Below are positions 52,205 through 60,851 of a DNA stretch of 64,000 nucleotides, one piece after another. Location: contig JACKCG010000004.1 of the NCBI GenBank assembly GCA_020634135.1, forward strand, positions 1 through 64,000, in the 5' to 3' direction. The DNA comes from Anaerolineaceae bacterium. Its GTDB lineage: Bacteria > Chloroflexota > Anaerolineae > Aggregatilineales > Phototrophicaceae. The position numbers were made by a program, and so were the translations under genes. The notes beneath the pieces are model-generated. The model made no database searches, was not told where the DNA came from, and worked only from the letters and a program-made list of their open reading frames with translations. How positions within the stretch are numbered: position 1 is the stretch's first letter; the number at the start of each line of letters is the position of its first letter.

Positions 52205-52766
52205 AGTTGTCCTCAATTCACAATTATGGGGGGAATTATAAGCCACCGGGGGGCAGGATGCCACCGAGGATTGAGATACCAATCGAACCCTTTGATACAC
52301 CTGAAAAACAGGGGAAAGCCGGAGTATCCCCGAATAGGACAGGCTTGCCTGGTTGACGATGCTCTATAGGTAAAATGTGATGCGGCGTCGTCTCCAACAT
52401 TTACAGAGTCAGACAGTACAAAAGTGCAGGAATATCGCCCATGGGCTATTGCTCGGTTTGTGTAAAGCATCTTGGGCGACAACAACCCTGCCTCAAAAGT
52501 TCATATAACTTCACCTTTTCGCGAAGGTATTGGCCCTGTGACAGCAGGGGACTTACGTTGACAAGGAATTTGACAATATGATTGAGAGCCGGTATTCTGG
52601 AATCGTTTCCATGATAAACCCCTTCGCGCTCTCTTTGTCCCCAGTGTGGAAGCGCCCCCGCAAATTCATTGTTTTACGAAGGGAGATTCCTATCAGCGTT
52701 TACACAATGATCGCAGCATTCCAGGGGTTTCATGCCCAATTATCTCGCTATTTTGGAGGATTTTCT
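52205..52766. other. upstream region of serine hydrolase 1, with duplicated leader
   Basis: 562 bases before the start of the serine hydrolase. Bases about 52412-52541 match 55240-55375 upstream of serine hydrolase 3 at roughly 70% by eye, including ACAAAAGTGC, AATATCG, and CGAAGGTAT/CGAAAGTAT. An in-frame open stretch from 52578 to 52766 precedes the GTG start but reads as non-conserved. Confidence 0.55.
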
Positions 52767-53912
52767 GTGAAACATTTCGTGCTCACTCTGGTCATCACCA
52801 GCATCATCCTAAGCGGTCTGTCTGTCATGGCCCAGGATGGTCCGCAGGCGTTCCCACCGGATGTTGTGGCGGAGATTCAGGCGGAAATGGACGAGCGGAC
52901 CGCGGGCGGACTCCCGCCTGGCCTCATCGTGTGGATTGACGCACCGGAGTACCGGTTCGCGGGGGCAAGTGGTTTCGCGAACCTCATGGACGACACCTCG
53001 ATGCCGCCAGAGGGCGCGTTTCGGATTGGCAGTATCACCAAGATGTTCACCGCGACGGTAATCATCCAACTGGCGGAAGATGGCGTGTTAACCCTGGACG
53101 ATCCGCTGGCACTGTGGCTGCCGGAGGTCGCCGATCAACTGCCTTATGGCGATCAGATCACACTGCGCCACCTGCTGACGCACACGTCCGGGTTGTTTAA
53201 CGTGGTCGAACATGAGGCTTACTTCGCTGATCTCTTCACTGAGGCGACCATTGATGAGGATGCAGGGATGGTGACACTGGACTGCGTCCAACGGGACCCC
53301 CACGACACGCTCGCCCGCTACGTCTATGGGAAAGACGCCCTGTTTGAGCCAGGGGCAGCATGGTACTACAGCAACACCAACTACACGCTGCTCGGCATGG
53401 TGATCGAAGAAGCGACGGCCATGCCGCTGGCAGAGGCGTATCGCACGCACATCTATGAACCGCTGGGCATGACGTCAACGTTCCTGGATTGCTACGAAGA
53501 CCCGGTGATTGATGTGGTACACGGCTATACAGGAGTGGGGGACACCCTGACCGATCTCACTGAACTACACGAATCCATCGGGTGGTCGGCGGGCGGCCTG
53601 GTCTCTACCGCGCCCGACCTGATCGCCTTCGCACGCGGGCTGTTCGGTGGTGCTCTGTTTGACGATCCGGAGTCGCTGGTCGCGATGACCACACCCACCC
53701 CCGGCAGTTCCTACGGTCTGGGCATCATGGTTCAGGGGGAATATACAGGACATGCAGGCTATATTGCCGGTTTTCGAACGCTGCTCAATTATGTGCCTGA
53801 GTTCGATACGGTCGTGGTGATGCTCTACAACAACGACGCTGCTGATCCCGAACAAGGACTGGCGGATGTGTTGAATCCGGCGCTCCCGTTGCTGCGCGTC
53901 AAGGATGCCTAA
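52767..53912 (+). CDS. serine hydrolase 1, beta-lactamase family, exported
   Basis: A 381-residue class C beta-lactamase-like protein. The start is the GTG at 52767 preceded by TTGGAGGATTTTCT, giving a signal peptide (KHFVLTLVITSIILSGLSVM then AQ). SxxK is S89-K92 in IGSITKMF, YxN is YSNTNYTLLG, and the third motif is GHAGYIAGF. Likely an extracytoplasmic D-alanyl carboxypeptidase, esterase or amidase rather than a true beta-lactamase. It is the first of three tandem paralogues. Confidence 0.88.
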   Translation: MKHFVLTLVITSIILSGLSVMAQDGPQAFPPDVVAEIQAEMDERTAGGLPPGLIVWIDAPEYRFAGASGFANLMDDTSMPPEGAFRIGSITKMFTATVIIQLAEDGVLTLDDPLALWLPEVADQLPYGDQITLRHLLTHTSGLFNVVEHEAYFADLFTEATIDEDAGMVTLDCVQRDPHDTLARYVYGKDALFEPGAAWYYSNTNYTLLGMVIEEATAMPLAEAYRTHIYEPLGMTSTFLDCYEDPVIDVVHGYTGVGDTLTDLTELHESIGWSAGGLVSTAPDLIAFARGLFGGALFDDPESLVAMTTPTPGSSYGLGIMVQGEYTGHAGYIAGFRTLLNYVPEFDTVVVMLYNNDAADPEQGLADVLNPALPLLRVKDA

Positions 53913-54073
53913 ACACCCCTTCCCAGAAACGTCTCTGAGGCCTGGTCTTTTTGAGTATCCAGAGGTCAGGTCTCGAAGAAGTCAACTCCGCAAATGGATG
54001 AATGCATTGGCTTCCGAACGGAATCGCACGTTGAGCTTTCAACGTCAGCCACTGGATGGCAAGGAGAACAGTC

Positions 54074-55123
54074 ATGCAAAAGCTAAACAAGACTCGTACC
54101 ATTCGAATTCTTCGAATCATCATGCCCATCGTTGCGGTAGTTTCCGCCGTGATATTCGTACCCTGGGACGCAGTGTTGGTATGGATAGCGCCTTTGCCTG
54201 ACACCGTTCAGGAAGAACTGGATAATGCAGTTAATCGTGGGTTTGATGGGATCATCGTCTACGTAGATCAAGCAGGTGAAGCTCCGGCGCTGTATGCCGC
54301 CGGTTGGAATAACCGGGCGGAGCAGGTGCCGGCTGACCCGCAAGCATTGTTCAAGATTGCTAGCATCAGCAAGTTATACATCGCCGCCGCGACCGCCAAA
54401 TTGGTGAATGACGGCAGATTGTCGCTGGACGAGACGCTGGCTGATTACCTGCCTGAACTGGTGGGCAGGATTGAAAACGCCGATCGGATTACCCTGAGGA
54501 TGATGGTGCAGCATCGCAGTGGTATCCCGAATTATGTGGATTATCCCGACTGGAACTGGGGCGAGCCGCCGTCAAATCTCAACGCCTATCTTGCATTTGC
54601 GTTGGATAAACCGGCAGATTTTGAACCGGACAGCCGTTACAGCTATTCCAACACGAATTATCTACTCATCGGCAATATTCTCGACAAGATTCTGGGCTAC
54701 AGCCACCATCAGTACATCAACGACGAAATCCTGGAGCCGCTTGGGCTGACCCATACTTACAGCTTGCTGAACGAGGTCAATTTAGACGATGTTTCCAGCG
54801 GCTACCACTATGACGTTGAGCCGGACCTGAAGGAACTCGATTATATCAGTCCGGGTGGCTCGATGATCGCTACGGCGCAGGACGTAGGTATCTTCCTGCG
54901 GGCACTCAATGATGGTTCGCTGCTCAATGATGATGAGCAGGCGATTTATTCCTCGATTTATGAATACGAACATACCGGCTGGGTACCCGGATACCAGAGT
55001 ATCGCCCGCTACTACCAGGACACGGATACGGTTGTTGTTCAGTTCGTGAACTCGACTGGTGGCGACACCGAGGCGACAGCACCTATCGTATTTGACCGTA
55101 TTGTCCAAATAGCGGGCAGGTAG
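54074..55123 (+). CDS. serine hydrolase 2, beta-lactamase family, membrane-anchored
   Basis: A 349-residue paralogue. ATG at 54074 has AAGGAGA upstream. An N-terminal hydrophobic segment (ILRIIMPIVAVVSAVIFVPW) anchors or exports the protein. SxxK is S97-K100 in IASISKLYI, YxN is YSNTNYLLIG, and the third motif is HTGWVPGY. It follows serine hydrolase 1 by about 160 bases. Function as for its neighbour, unknown in detail. Confidence 0.88.
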   Translation: MQKLNKTRTIRILRIIMPIVAVVSAVIFVPWDAVLVWIAPLPDTVQEELDNAVNRGFDGIIVYVDQAGEAPALYAAGWNNRAEQVPADPQALFKIASISKLYIAAATAKLVNDGRLSLDETLADYLPELVGRIENADRITLRMMVQHRSGIPNYVDYPDWNWGEPPSNLNAYLAFALDKPADFEPDSRYSYSNTNYLLIGNILDKILGYSHHQYINDEILEPLGLTHTYSLLNEVNLDDVSSGYHYDVEPDLKELDYISPGGSMIATAQDVGIFLRALNDGSLLNDDEQAIYSSIYEYEHTGWVPGYQSIARYYQDTDTVVVQFVNSTGGDTEATAPIVFDRIVQIAGR

Positions 55124-55445
55124 TGGGTGTGATTCATTGCCATTAACTCAGTCTACAATGATGGTCTGGATCACGAAGCGCAGTGTGCTTGCCTAAAGCC
55201 AGCGACACAGTCATAAACGACATATTGTTGATTGGGCACCGGGCCAGACCGTGCAAAAGTGCTAAAATATCGTTCATGAGCTTCTGCTCTGTTTGAGTTA
55301 ATCGTCTTGGTCGCTAACCACTCTACCTCAAAACCCAACATACCCTCATTCTTGACGAAAGTATCGTAGCCAGGACACGTTCTAACGTCACCACCGTTCC
55401 GAAACGGGTGAGGGAAACAAAAACAACCAACCAGGAAAGGAAACT
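55124..55445. other. upstream region of serine hydrolase 3, with duplicated leader
   Basis: 322 bases without a gene. Bases about 55240-55375 are a diverged copy of the leader upstream of serine hydrolase 1. The start of the next gene has GGAAAGGAAACT just upstream. Confidence 0.55.
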
Positions 55446-56543
55446 ATGTCAGCTACCACGCCTGAATCGAAACTTCAGATCCTCATTGACAAGGAAATCA
55501 GGAAAGATGTGATTCACAGCGTCGTTCTGGGTGTCCAATCGAAGGACGGCAAAATCAACTTCAGCGGCGCGGCGGGGTTCGCGGATGCGGAGTCGCGCAT
55601 CGCTATGACGCCGGAGTCGCCTTATTTCATCGCCAGCATCACCAAGATGTATACCGCCGCCGTTCTGATGAAGCTGGTCGAACAAGGGCAGATTGACCTG
55701 GAAGCACCGGTTACGGCCTACCTTCCAGACTCCCTGGTGGATGGAATCCATGTGTATCAAGGGACGGACTACAGCCGCCAGATCAAGGTGTACCAGCTCG
55801 TCGGCCAGACTTCTGGACTGGCGGACTATTTTGAGGACAGACCGAAGGGAGGGCGCAGTCTGCTGGATAACCTCAAGGATGGACAAGACCCGGAATACGA
55901 TGTCCATAAGGTGATCGAGACAGTACGCACCCTGACACCACACTTCGTACCAGGGACGAACGGGGATAGCAGGGCGCACTATTCGGACACCAATTTTCAA
56001 CTATTAGGAGCGATTATCGCTGCCGTGACCGGCCAACCGGTTGAAACTGCTTTCAGAACGATGCTCCTGGAGCCGCTCGGTCTGGAGGGTACCTATTCTT
56101 ACGATTACCGGAACCCGCGTCCCGGTCAGCAGCCGGCGGCCATCTATAATAAAACGCAGGCCATGCACATCCCGCGCACGATGACTTCATTTGGGCCGGA
56201 TGGCAGCATGGTCTCGACGGCGTCGGAAAGCCTGGTGTTCACACGGGCGTTTTTCGATGGGGAACTGTTTGATCCGGTATTTCTTGAACGCATGATGCGG
56301 CGCTGGAACACAGTCTTCTTTCCGATGGTGCAATACGGTTACGGGATCATGCGGTTTAAGATGCCGCGCTGGATGTCCCCGTTCCAACCACAACCGGAAC
56401 TTATCGGCCATGCTGGGTCGAGCAACTCGTTTGCGTTCTACTGCCCGGAGCGGGAAATCTACATTGTGGGAACACTCAACCAGATTGACGCGCCCAGCCG
56501 GGGGTTCACATTCATGTACAAGGCACTGAATGCCTTGAAGTGA
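55446..56543 (+). CDS. serine hydrolase 3, beta-lactamase family
   Basis: A 365-residue paralogue. SxxK is S64-K67 in IASITKMYTAAVL, YxN is YSDTNFQLLG, and the third motif is GHAGSSNSF. Unlike its two neighbours it has no signal peptide or membrane segment, so it is probably cytoplasmic. The upstream leader is shared with serine hydrolase 1. A good ribosome-binding site (AGGAAAGGAAACT) precedes ATG 55446. Confidence 0.87.
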   Translation: MSATTPESKLQILIDKEIRKDVIHSVVLGVQSKDGKINFSGAAGFADAESRIAMTPESPYFIASITKMYTAAVLMKLVEQGQIDLEAPVTAYLPDSLVDGIHVYQGTDYSRQIKVYQLVGQTSGLADYFEDRPKGGRSLLDNLKDGQDPEYDVHKVIETVRTLTPHFVPGTNGDSRAHYSDTNFQLLGAIIAAVTGQPVETAFRTMLLEPLGLEGTYSYDYRNPRPGQQPAAIYNKTQAMHIPRTMTSFGPDGSMVSTASESLVFTRAFFDGELFDPVFLERMMRRWNTVFFPMVQYGYGIMRFKMPRWMSPFQPQPELIGHAGSSNSFAFYCPEREIYIVGTLNQIDAPSRGFTFMYKALNALK

Positions 56544-56559
56544 GGCACAGGAAAATAAG

Positions 56560-56588
56560 CAGGGGCGCCGCTATCTGCCGCACCCCTG
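56560..56588. terminator. possible terminator stem after serine hydrolase 3
   Basis: CAGGGG and CCCCTG pair with extra GC/GC pairing inside, in the gap before the convergent DUF4342 gene. There is no U-run, so it is weak. Confidence 0.35.
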
Positions 56589-56651
56589 ATGACTGTCTAC
56601 TGAGCGGGTTATCGTCTGTTTTTAGCGCGGATGAGGCAGATTCCGCCCCTT

Positions 56652-56981
56652 CTATTCGTCGTCGGAAGTGATGGCGATACGCTTCTTACGTGCTTCATCT
56701 TCTTTGACCTGCTCGTCCACTTCATCACGCCGCACAATCTCCACCCGGATGCGGGCGGCCATCGCCGCGATGCCGAGCAGCGCCGACCACATGGGGGCCA
56801 TTATCGCGCCCAGCGTACCTACTGCCGCGCCGGTTGCCAACGGCAGGTTGAGCAGGACCTTACCCTTCTGTGAATAGACGACCATGCGCTGCACGCCTGG
56901 CTCCTTGATAATTTCCTTCACCCGGTCAACCAGTTCAGCACTGTTGATCTCAAATTCCTGTACCCGCACTTTGTTTCCCAT
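56652..56981 (-). CDS. DUF4342 domain protein
   Basis: A 109-residue protein. KVRVQEFEINSAELVDRVKE, then RMVVYSQKGKVLLNLPLATG and a hydrophobic AAVGTLGAIMAPMWSALLGI, match DUF4342, with an acidic-basic tail. It is often found with DUF domains in envelope-stress contexts; function is unknown. It follows the SDR gene by 67 bases on the same strand. Confidence 0.85.
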   Translation of the reverse strand: MGNKVRVQEFEINSAELVDRVKEIIKEPGVQRMVVYSQKGKVLLNLPLATGAAVGTLGAIMAPMWSALLGIAAMAARIRVEIVRRDEVDEQVKEDEARKKRIAITSDDE

Positions 56982-57048
56982 GTTTCAATCCTCCACTTGC
57001 ATACATTGTCTGCTGCTGTATACGCAAGCAGCGGGCAAGTGGTTGCGC

Positions 57049-58005
57049 CTACGCTTGCGGATTGGCGCGGAACCAGGCGATGGTCGTCTGGATGGCCTCG
57101 CGCAGCGGTGTGGGCTGGAAATCGAAAGCCTGCTTGAATTTGCTGTCATCCAGTACAAACGATTCCTCAAATTCATAGAGCATCTCGTACACTTCACGGA
57201 TCACCGGGTTGACAAACGACAGCAGTTTGACCGCGAACCTGGGTGGCACCGAGAGTCTGGCCTGAGTTCCCAGCTCGGCATAGATCAACTCGATAAACTG
57301 GCGTGTGGTCAGGCTCTCCGCCACTGGCAGGTGCCAGACATGGCCGAATGCCGCGTCGTGCTGGCCGAGCAGGGCCAGCGCCCGGCCAATATCCGGCAGG
57401 TAGCTGTAGGTATGGGGCAGATCAGGATTGCCCAGCACCGAAGCCGGTTTGCCCGCCAGCGCCGCGTAAAACACGCGATCCCCCATCGCAGATTGCAGCC
57501 CGCGCGGGCCGAAGAAGTCGGATGCCCGCCCGACAGCAACCCGTACCTGCCCATTCCTGTGCGCCGCCATCAGGTCGTCAGCCATCTGCGCCCGGACTTT
57601 GCCCTTGCGGGTATGGGCGGCGTGGGGCGTCGATTCCATCATCGGATGACCGCCCGTGTGACCGTACATATACAGGTTATCCATGACGACGAGTTTTGCC
57701 CCGGTTGAGGCTGCACCGGCCAGAACACCGGCTTGCAGCGCCGGGAACAATTCCGGCCACTGGTGGTAGGGTGGATTGACGGCGTTATAGACGACGGCTG
57801 CGCCCGCACTGACCTGCCTGGTGAAGGCGGTGTCGGCGGCGTCACCGGAGACGAGTTCAATATCCGCTGGTAGTGCGGCCTTCCCACTTCGGTTAACCAT
57901 GCGGATATGCGCGATTCCCTGTTGGCGGAGAGCTTCCATAATCGCCATGCCCACCGGGCCGGTGCCGAAAATGACGTGCAGGTCGCTGCTTGTTTGTGTA
58001 CTCAT
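57049..58005 (-). CDS. NAD-dependent epimerase/dehydratase family protein (extended SDR)
   Basis: A 318-residue protein. The Rossmann motif is HVIFGTGPVGMAIMEALRQQ (GxGxxG), then MVNRSGKAALPADIELVSGD, a sensor of the cofactor ribose. DNLYMYGHTGG and GRASDFFGPRG are typical of the atypical SDR group acting on sugar or lipid substrates. The YxxxK pair is not obvious, so catalysis may differ. It lies 30 bases after the DUF4386-like gene and is probably under the same TetR control. Confidence 0.84.
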   Translation of the reverse strand: MSTQTSSDLHVIFGTGPVGMAIMEALRQQGIAHIRMVNRSGKAALPADIELVSGDAADTAFTRQVSAGAAVVYNAVNPPYHQWPELFPALQAGVLAGAASTGAKLVVMDNLYMYGHTGGHPMMESTPHAAHTRKGKVRAQMADDLMAAHRNGQVRVAVGRASDFFGPRGLQSAMGDRVFYAALAGKPASVLGNPDLPHTYSYLPDIGRALALLGQHDAAFGHVWHLPVAESLTTRQFIELIYAELGTQARLSVPPRFAVKLLSFVNPVIREVYEMLYEFEESFVLDDSKFKQAFDFQPTPLREAIQTTIAWFRANPQA

Positions 58006-58035
58006 GGTTTGTAATCCTTTGTTATTTGTGAATTT

Positions 58036-58764
58036 TCAATTGGAATAGGATAGGGGCGATTGCACTGTTGGGCGCTTCAGAAGTACAACGCCCATGACCA
58101 GTAACCAGACCTGCCAACCGATCACCGCGACCAGGTTGAGGCTTGCCAGTGCTTCGGCCTGGGAAGGGATCAACTGCTCGTATCCGCTGATGAACAAGGC
58201 AACTGACATCAGGATGCCGAACCATGCCAGTAGTCTGGGGCCAAAACGCAGGTTGAGCAGGACAGTGGCGAACATAATTCCCCAACCGGATTGAAAAACG
58301 TAACCCAGGTGTTCGCCGATTGCGCCGCCTGCGTACAGGTTGAAGGCATTGTATGTAACGCTGATGGCCTCTTTCATGCTATTGGCAGCAGCCGGGTCAA
58401 TATACGCCTGTGCCAGCGAGGGAATCATAAACGGCCAGCGGATGAAACCCAGGAATTGAACAACCCCAGCTATGATTCCCAGAACAGTGGCGATATTCAG
58501 GACAACCGAGGTTTTCTGTTCCATTATCTGGTGAAGCAGGATGACCAGTGGAATAAAGAGAATACCCGTCCAGGCGAACAGGTAGTAAGCCGGGATGATG
58601 GCATCTTGATTTTGCGCGAACAGGGATAAGGCCACCCCAACGGGTTCGCGCAAAATGCCAGGAAAGTCAAAGACAGTCTGTAGGGTCATGAACAACGCAG
58701 CAGAAAGCAACGGCAGAATGATGGCAAAAATGCCAGTGATCCGGTAGAGACGTGTGATGTGCAT
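58036..58764 (-). CDS. DUF4386-like integral membrane protein
   Basis: A 242-residue protein with about six hydrophobic helices, starting MHITRLYRITGIFAIILPLL. Motifs such as VGVALSLFAQNQDAI, then AWTGILFIPLVILLHQIME, QFLGFIRWPF, and GEHLGYVFQSGWGI resemble DUF4386. Function is unknown. The start at 58764 follows the TetR gene by 128 bases on the same strand, so it is a likely target of that regulator. Confidence 0.74.
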   Translation of the reverse strand: MHITRLYRITGIFAIILPLLSAALFMTLQTVFDFPGILREPVGVALSLFAQNQDAIIPAYYLFAWTGILFIPLVILLHQIMEQKTSVVLNIATVLGIIAGVVQFLGFIRWPFMIPSLAQAYIDPAAANSMKEAISVTYNAFNLYAGGAIGEHLGYVFQSGWGIMFATVLLNLRFGPRLLAWFGILMSVALFISGYEQLIPSQAEALASLNLVAVIGWQVWLLVMGVVLLKRPTVQSPLSYSN

Positions 58765-58892
58765 ACAAGTAAGCCCTTTCAATCTGATTGTGCCGAATGG
58801 TCAGTTGGTTCTGGTGGCGGGGCGCATTGAAGACACCTGCCGCCAAAAGCGGTTGGATGACTAGTGATGGTCAGGTTGATGTTGTGATGCTC

Positions 58893-59597
58893 CTAGATCG
58901 TGAAGCCTATTGCCCTTCCCATGTTTTCAAACTGGCTGCGGGCGAAGAATTCCATGTCCCCGACGACTGGCCCGATGTGCTCAAGAAGTTCGAGCATGAC
59001 CAGTCCATGAATCTGCGGCCAGCATACGAGCGCGAGGTAAAGGGCCAACAGTGGGGCGCTCCCGGTGGGGTCGCCGTCCCGCATGATCTGTTCGAGGTGC
59101 GACCTCAGTTCCGGCGGCACACGGTCGTAGGGCGGCGGCGGCATACATTCCCTGTTCTCCAGGGCTTCCACGAACAATCCGACGAACACGACCAGAGTAC
59201 GTGCGGAGGCCGGAACGGTGATCTCCTGGGGGGCGTGGTAACCGGGTATGGGCGTGCCGTAGATCAGCTCAAAGTCCACGGGGTTATCCAGTGCCCAACG
59301 GCGGTAAGCCAGCGCCGCCGCCATGAGCTTGTCAACAGTTCTGCCCGGCGTTGCTGCGGCGCACGCTGATTCCAATGCGTCGGCCAGGGCGTGGAAATTC
59401 TCGGTGATGAGTGCCGTAATCAGGTCATCCAGTCTGTCGTAGTAGCGATAGAGCGCCGGAGGGGTCATGCCCATCTCTTTGGCGATTCCGCGTACCGTCA
59501 ATCCGGCTGTGCCGTGTTCGGCCATCAGGCGGCGGGCCGTCGCTTTGATCTCCAAGAAGGTTTCTTCGCGCCGCTGCTCCCGGTTGGTTTTTGTCAC
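58893..59597 (-). CDS. TetR/AcrR family transcriptional repressor
   Basis: A 234-residue regulator. The N-terminal DNA-binding helix-turn-helix reads GLTVRGIAKEMGMTPPALYR then YYDRLDDLI, typical of TetR. The C-terminal part carries TPGRTVDKLMAAALAYRRWA and DNPVDFELIYGTPIPGY, the TetR_C_33/WHG-like effector domain. Its promoter overlaps a double palindrome (59622-59652), so autorepression is expected. Downstream membrane and SDR genes are the likely targets; the inducer is unknown. Confidence 0.9.
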   Translation of the reverse strand: MTKTNREQRREETFLEIKATARRLMAEHGTAGLTVRGIAKEMGMTPPALYRYYDRLDDLITALITENFHALADALESACAAATPGRTVDKLMAAALAYRRWALDNPVDFELIYGTPIPGYHAPQEITVPASARTLVVFVGLFVEALENRECMPPPPYDRVPPELRSHLEQIMRDGDPTGSAPLLALYLALVCWPQIHGLVMLELLEHIGPVVGDMEFFARSQFENMGRAIGFTI

Positions 59598-59621
59598 GAT
59601 TGCCCTTTCTTTCGCCTGATT

Positions 59622-59652
59622 GTTTACACCGTAAACAGTTTACACTGTAAAC
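59622..59652. promoter_or_regulatory. double palindromic operator for the TetR regulator
   Basis: Two near-identical 15-base palindromes lie side by side: GTTTACACCGTAAAC (59622-59636) and GTTTACACTGTAAAC (59638-59652), with 6-base perfect arms and a 16-base period. They overlap the promoter of the TetR gene 25 bases upstream of its start. Confidence 0.88.
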
Positions 59653-59665
59653 ATTTCATTGTCAA
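59637..59665 (-). promoter_or_regulatory. TetR gene promoter overlapped by operator
   Basis: On the minus strand, TTGACA (59665-59660) and TAAACT (59642-59637) are separated by exactly 17 bases. The second operator half lies between them and includes the -10 box, so a bound repressor would block RNA polymerase. Confidence 0.7.
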
Positions 59666-59712
59666 GCCCTTCGCCCTCTTTTTTCTGTTTTCTCGCGTTA
59701 TAATGCCTGCTT

Positions 59713-60840
59713 ATGGTACATATCGGTCTGAATGCACACTTGCTTTCCGGGCAGGCGGGGTATCGCTCCGCCGGGATTCACGGCTATATTCACAATTCGC
59801 TGCGGCATTTAGCGGAAGCCGCTCCGCCGGACTGGGATTTCACGGCGCTGGTGGGAGCACAGGTAACGGCGCCGTTTCCTGGCCTGGTGCTGCGCCGCTC
59901 GCACTGGAACACCGAGTCGCCATATCGCCGGATTCTGTGGGAACAGGTGATACAGCCCTGGGTATTGGGCGGATTTGACCTGTATCATGCGCTGACATTC
60001 GTCTCGCCGCTGCTGCTGGCACGCCCAAGTGTCGTCACGGTGTATGATCTGAGTTTCATCCACTATCCGCAGATGCTTTCCCCGGCACGCCGCCTGTATT
60101 TGCGGTTGTTCACGGGGCTGTCATGCCGCCGCGCCCGCCGCGTAATCGCTATCTCGCGGAGTACGGCGCGTGACCTGACCGAGTCGCTGGGCATTCCCCC
60201 GGAGAACATAGATGTGGCCGTCCCCGGCTATGCGGCGGACATTTACCGCCCGATGCCGACAGAGGAGGTCGCCGCGTTTCGCCGGCAGAGAGGCCTGCCG
60301 GAACGCTTCTGGCTCTTTGTGGGAACGCTCGAACCGCGTAAAAATCTCGTTACGCTGCTGAAAGCCTACGCCGGACTGCCGTCCAATGAACGCCCGCCTC
60401 TGGTTTTGGCCGGTGGCAAAGGCTGGGATTTTGAGCCGATTTTCGCGGTGGTGGAACGCCTGGGACTGGGCGACGCGGTACACTTCCCTGGCTTTGTCCC
60501 TACCGCAGACTTACCCCTCTGGTACAATAGTGCCGAGTTATTTATTTACCCTTCGGTGTTTGAAGGGTTTGGGCTGCCGGTTCTGGAGGCGATGGCCTGC
60601 GGTACGCCGGTGATTGTATCGGATGCGTCGTCACTACCGGAAGTTGCCGGTGATGCCGGTCTGCTCGTTCCACCCCACGATGTTTCGGCCTGGACGGATG
60701 CTTTACACCACGCCGGAACCAGCGCGGCCTGGCGAGAGGTTGCTCAATGGCGCGGGTTGGCTTATGCTACCCGTTTTACCTGGCAGTCCACCGCTCAGGC
60801 TACAATTGCGAGTTATCAGAAAGCACTGAGTCAAGAGTAG
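59713..60840 (+). CDS. glycosyltransferase family 4 (mannosyltransferase-like)
   Basis: A 375-residue GT-B enzyme. N-terminal IGLNAHLLSGQAGYRSAGIH, mid-protein LFVGTLEPRKNLVTLLKAYA, and the donor motif YPSVFEGFGLPVLEAMACGT (ExFGxxxxE) mark the GT4 mannosyltransferase-like group. It is divergent from the TetR gene and 11 bases upstream of a WbaP/WcaJ-like priming transferase, with which it should form an operon for glycan biosynthesis. Confidence 0.92.
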   Translation: MVHIGLNAHLLSGQAGYRSAGIHGYIHNSLRHLAEAAPPDWDFTALVGAQVTAPFPGLVLRRSHWNTESPYRRILWEQVIQPWVLGGFDLYHALTFVSPLLLARPSVVTVYDLSFIHYPQMLSPARRLYLRLFTGLSCRRARRVIAISRSTARDLTESLGIPPENIDVAVPGYAADIYRPMPTEEVAAFRRQRGLPERFWLFVGTLEPRKNLVTLLKAYAGLPSNERPPLVLAGGKGWDFEPIFAVVERLGLGDAVHFPGFVPTADLPLWYNSAELFIYPSVFEGFGLPVLEAMACGTPVIVSDASSLPEVAGDAGLLVPPHDVSAWTDALHHAGTSAAWREVAQWRGLAYATRFTWQSTAQATIASYQKALSQE

Positions 60841-60851
60841 TAAAGGTTAGC

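Noticed and set aside
52578..52766. Longer N-terminus for serine hydrolase 1
   Set aside because: The in-frame stretch from 52578 lacks conserved features, and the GTG at 52767 has a strong ribosome site and gives a good signal peptide.
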